From NCBI GenBank assembly GCA_937915065.1, contig CALDMR010000118.1:1-15884 (forward strand): DNA of 15,884 bases, read 5' to 3'. The notes under the pieces are model-generated. The model had not been told where the DNA came from. It made no database searches and worked only from the letters and a program-made list of their open reading frames with translations. The position numbers and the translations under genes are program-made. Of the stretch, positions 13,602 through 15,884 are shown in pieces. The DNA comes from an uncultured Clostridia bacterium. GTDB taxonomy: Bacteria > Bacillota > Clostridia > Oscillospirales > Oscillospiraceae. Position 1 is the first letter of the stretch. Each line of letters begins with the position of its first letter.

Positions 13602-15019
13602 TCCGCCACCCCCTTCAAATGGATCGAAACAGTGGTTCCCCGGCCCAGGGCACTGTCAAAATGCAAACTGGTGCCGTGCACTTCCGCCACGGCAGCGCAC
13701 AATGCCAGGCCCAGTCCCGCGCCGTTCTGCGTCCGCGACCGGGACTTGTCCACCATATAAAAGGGTTCGGTAATGCGCAGGAGGGCCTCCGGCGGAATAC
13801 CGCTGCCGTGATCCCGCACACTGATACAATACCCAGCCTCTTCCCGGCAGCCCCGCAGTTCCACCACGGCCCCTTCCGGGCTGGCTTTTCGGGCATTGTC
13901 ACAGAGATTAAATACCAGAGATTCCAGCAGATCGCTTTCGCCCCAAAGCACGCCCTCGTCCACAGAAAGATCCAAATGCAGCCCCCGCTCCTGCAAAGAG
14001 GGTTCCAGCGTGGCAGCAATTTTTTCCAGCCACGGTTTTGCCTGGATCGGCGCCGGAGAAATGGTTTCCCGCCGGTAAACAATGATCTCCAACAGCTTAT
14101 GGGAGAGGGATTCCAGCCGTTTTCCCTGGGCATAAATGTATTCAGCCGCCTTAAACTGCTGCTCCGGCGGCAGCACCTGGGAGCGCAGCATATCACTGTA
14201 TCCAATGATCGATGTCAAAGGTGTTTTCAGTTCGTGGGCAAAAGAGGCCACAAAGTCTTCCTGCCGGCGGGAAGCATCCTCCAACTCGCAGATCTTTGTT
14301 TCCACGCTGTCGGCCATAGCGTTGAAGTCCTCTGTCAGTGCGCCGATTTCGTCGTGAGACACAACGGCGCAGCGCAGCTGATACTCGCCGCCCGCGATCC
14401 GGCGGCTGACCGCACTCAGGCGCTGCAGGGGCCGCGTCAAATATTTGGACAGCAGCAGCATCAAAACCGCTGACAGCGCCATCAGCGACAATGTCAAAGC
14501 GCGGCACAGCGCCAGGTTCCGCTGGTGCTCCTGTATCGTCCCATCCACATTGCGTAAGCTTTCCAGGTAAAACACCCGCTCCCCCACTCGGACGGGACAG
14601 GCTACCTGGATATAATGACTGCCATTTTCTGCAAAACAGATCCAGGCCCGGCCTCCTTCTGCCACCTCTGCCGCCAAATCCCTGGTGGTTTTAAAGGCTT
14701 TGCTGACATAAAGGCGATTGCCTTCCGCATCGCTGATCCGGATACAAACCCCGCTGCTGTTTTCCACTGTCCATCCAATCCGGCGGATGGCACTGTCAGA
14801 CATCGGGTCGATCAAACCGTAAAGATCCGCCGTTGCCACAGCATTTGAGACCGCAGTCACAAAGGAGAACTGCAGCATCTTATTTTCGCCCAGGGCAATC
14901 TGTTCCTCCCGGTCCATGGCTGAGCGAAACATGGAATCCACCAGCACCGCATTGCCCAATCCACAGATGAGCGCAATGATCAGCAGTGTGGAAAAAAACA
15001 CCTTATGGGAAAAATTCAA
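13598..15019 (-). CDS. Sensor histidine kinase, HAMP type
   Basis: A membrane sensor kinase of 473 residues that autophosphorylates and passes phosphate to the adjacent regulator. TM1 at about 7-30. The extracytoplasmic part, about 31-168, resembles a Cache/PAS-like sensor fold (VCIRISDAEGNRLYVS at 91-106). TM2 at about 170-190, HAMP at about 191-245, HisKA with H262 in FAHELKTPL. The ATPase domain has an N box NLCDNARKAS (371-380), G1 DHGSGI (403-408), and G2 GAGLGLAL (433-440). Every catalytic box is intact. The start codon is TTG at 15019, chosen because AGGAGGA lies 7-8 bases before it. The stop overlaps the start of the next gene by four bases. The ligand is unknown. Confidence 0.95.
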   Translation of the reverse strand: MNFSHKVFFSTLLIIALICGLGNAVLVDSMFRSAMDREEQIALGENKMLQFSFVTAVSNAVATADLYGLIDPMSDSAIRRIGWTVENSSGVCIRISDAEGNRLYVSKAFKTTRDLAAEVAEGGRAWICFAENGSHYIQVACPVRVGERVFYLESLRNVDGTIQEHQRNLALCRALTLSLMALSAVLMLLLSKYLTRPLQRLSAVSRRIAGGEYQLRCAVVSHDEIGALTEDFNAMADSVETKICELEDASRRQEDFVASFAHELKTPLTSIIGYSDMLRSQVLPPEQQFKAAEYIYAQGKRLESLSHKLLEIIVYRRETISPAPIQAKPWLEKIAATLEPSLQERGLHLDLSVDEGVLWGESDLLESLVFNLCDNARKASPEGAVVELRGCREEAGYCISVRDHGSGIPPEALLRITEPFYMVDKSRSRTQNGAGLGLALCAAVAEVHGTSLHFDSALGRGTTVSIHLKGVAE

Positions 15020-15042
15020 ACGACTGTCCTCCTATTATGCGT

Positions 15043-15696
15043 TTATGCGTTCAGGCGATAACCGACCTTATATACAGCAGAAATATGTTCTTCCCATCCC
15101 AGCTTTTTGCGCAGGCGCTGCACATGCAGATCTACCGTGCGCCCCTCGCCGGTGTAATCACCGCCCCATACCCGCCGGTACAGCGTTTCCCGGAACAGCG
15201 CAATATTTTTGTTCTGCAGGAAAAGCACCAGCAGGTCAAACTCCTTCATGGTCAAGTTGATGGTTTCGCCGTTTTTTGTCACAGTCCGCGAGGGCAGATC
15301 CACTTCCACCCCATCCAGAGAAAAGTGGGATGCAGATTTATTGTACCGCCGCAGAACCGACTCCACCCGAGCCAGCATCTCCGCAATTTCAAAGGGTTTT
15401 GTGATATAATCGTCCGCCCCTTCGTGCAGACCGTAGACCCGATCTGCCACGCTGTCCCGCGCAGTGATAAAAATCGCCGGGATATTCAGGGGCTTCATAT
15501 AGTTCAACACATCATACCCATCCGCTCCCGGCATCATCACATCCAACAAAGCCAGATCAAAATTTTCCTGTTCCAGCTTTTCAATGGCACTCAATCCATC
15601 TGGGGCCCATACACAGCTGTATCCCACCCGTTCCAAATTCATAGCCAACAGGTCAGCGATCGCCTGCTCGTCCTCCGCAATCAAAATTCTTATCAT
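15043..15696 (-). CDS. OmpR/PhoB-family response regulator
   Basis: A DNA-binding regulator of 217 residues. The receiver domain has an acidic pocket at E8-D9, the phosphoacceptor D52 in LLDVMMPG, T78 and K100 (TKPF). The winged-helix output domain (about 122-215) has LTMKEFDLL, RVWGGDY and the recognition helix TVDLHVQRLRKKLG, ending VYKVGYRLNA. It is most like PhoB/WalR-type regulators. The ATG at 15696 follows AAAGGAG with 10-base spacing. The kinase starts 23 bases after its stop, and both are read from a promoter upstream. Two 11-bp-spaced repeats overlapping that promoter fit autoregulation. Confidence 0.96.
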   Translation of the reverse strand: MIRILIAEDEQAIADLLAMNLERVGYSCVWAPDGLSAIEKLEQENFDLALLDVMMPGADGYDVLNYMKPLNIPAIFITARDSVADRVYGLHEGADDYITKPFEIAEMLARVESVLRRYNKSASHFSLDGVEVDLPSRTVTKNGETINLTMKEFDLLVLFLQNKNIALFRETLYRRVWGGDYTGEGRTVDLHVQRLRKKLGWEEHISAVYKVGYRLNA

Positions 15697-15746
15697 AAAA
15701 AGGATGCTCCTTTATTTATTCATTACCGTTTTATTTTTATATCCTA

Positions 15747-15775
15747 ATTGTATCACAGTTGTATCATTCATAAAA
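15747..15775 (-). promoter_or_regulatory. Extended -10 promoter of two-component operon
   Basis: On the minus strand TGA-TACAAT (complement of 15747-15755) is an extended -10. The -35 is weak (TTTTAT or TTTATG at 16-17 bp). A weak -35 overlapped by regulator boxes is typical of promoters activated by OmpR-family proteins. The leader to the ribosome binding site is about 30 bases. Confidence 0.5.
15748..15766 (-). repeat. TGATACAA direct repeats, candidate regulator boxes
   Basis: The octamer TTGTATCA occurs at 15748-15755 and 15759-15766 (TGATACAA on the minus strand), exactly 11 bases apart from start to start. This is the spacing at which OmpR/PhoB-family dimers bind tandem half-sites. The promoter-proximal copy overlaps the -10 element. 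Confidence 0.5.
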
Positions 15776-15884
15776 CATAAAAAGCAGTTGCACAGGGGCG
15801 CAGTTCCGTGTAAGATAAAACAACAGCAAGCGAAAGACTAACTATTAAAAGTCAAGCCTGAAATGAATGGATTAGCAAAAAATT

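Noticed and set aside
15770..15884. AT-rich right edge as a possible mobile-element end, attachment site or further gene
   Set aside because: No terminal repeats, target duplication, integrase or ribosome binding site with frame is visible; it is best read as the upstream region of the two-component operon.

Overview
The window looks like chromosomal DNA of an anaerobic, probably spore-capable Gram-positive gut bacterium of class Clostridia, most likely Oscillospiraceae/Ruminococcaceae. The reasons are a GC-rich sequence with strong AGGAGG-type ribosome binding sites, sigma-A-like promoters and many intrinsic terminators, together with a rubrerythrin, a SleB-type wall hydrolase, lipoproteins, and a DUF421-DUF4363 gene pair of the kind found in Clostridia. 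The taxon is inferred from family content and style, not from a marker gene. I see no mobile element, CRISPR array, rRNA or tRNA.

Layout. 1-1996 (minus): a GH3 beta-glucosidase that runs off the left edge. 2144-2947 (plus): a secreted SleB-like cell wall hydrolase, divergent from it. 3059-5575 (plus): a two-gene repair unit, RecQ helicase followed with zero spacing by a DEDDh exonuclease. 5712-6467 (plus): a lipoprotein with a Lys-Pro repeat linker. 6479-6585 (plus): a near-consensus promoter driving what seems to be a very short self-terminating RNA. 6675-7274 (minus): rubrerythrin. 7445-7528 (plus): a 27-residue Asn/Gln-rich peptide gene with an ideal ribosome binding site. 7646-8131 (plus): a YfcE-type phosphodiesterase, convergent with a deacetylase-like lipoprotein (8190-9479, minus). 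9595-11433 (minus): glmS. 11532-12592 (plus): a DUF421 membrane protein and a DUF4363 protein, divergent from glmS. 12735-15696 (minus): a three-gene operon of response regulator, histidine kinase and a membrane-anchored protein of unknown family, whose leader carries two TGATACAA direct repeats 11 bp apart.

How it fits together. Several genes concern the cell surface: glmS feeds amino sugar to peptidoglycan, the SleB-like enzyme cuts peptidoglycan, the deacetylase-like lipoprotein may act on wall or extracellular glycans, and the two-component operon senses something outside the membrane. RecQ-exonuclease and rubrerythrin serve DNA repair and peroxide defence. No clearly new multi-gene defence or biosynthetic system is visible. 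The least explained elements are the short RNA at 6514-6585, the Asn/Gln-rich micropeptide, and the third gene of the two-component operon with its leader repeats. No gene-free stretch exceeds about 210 bases.
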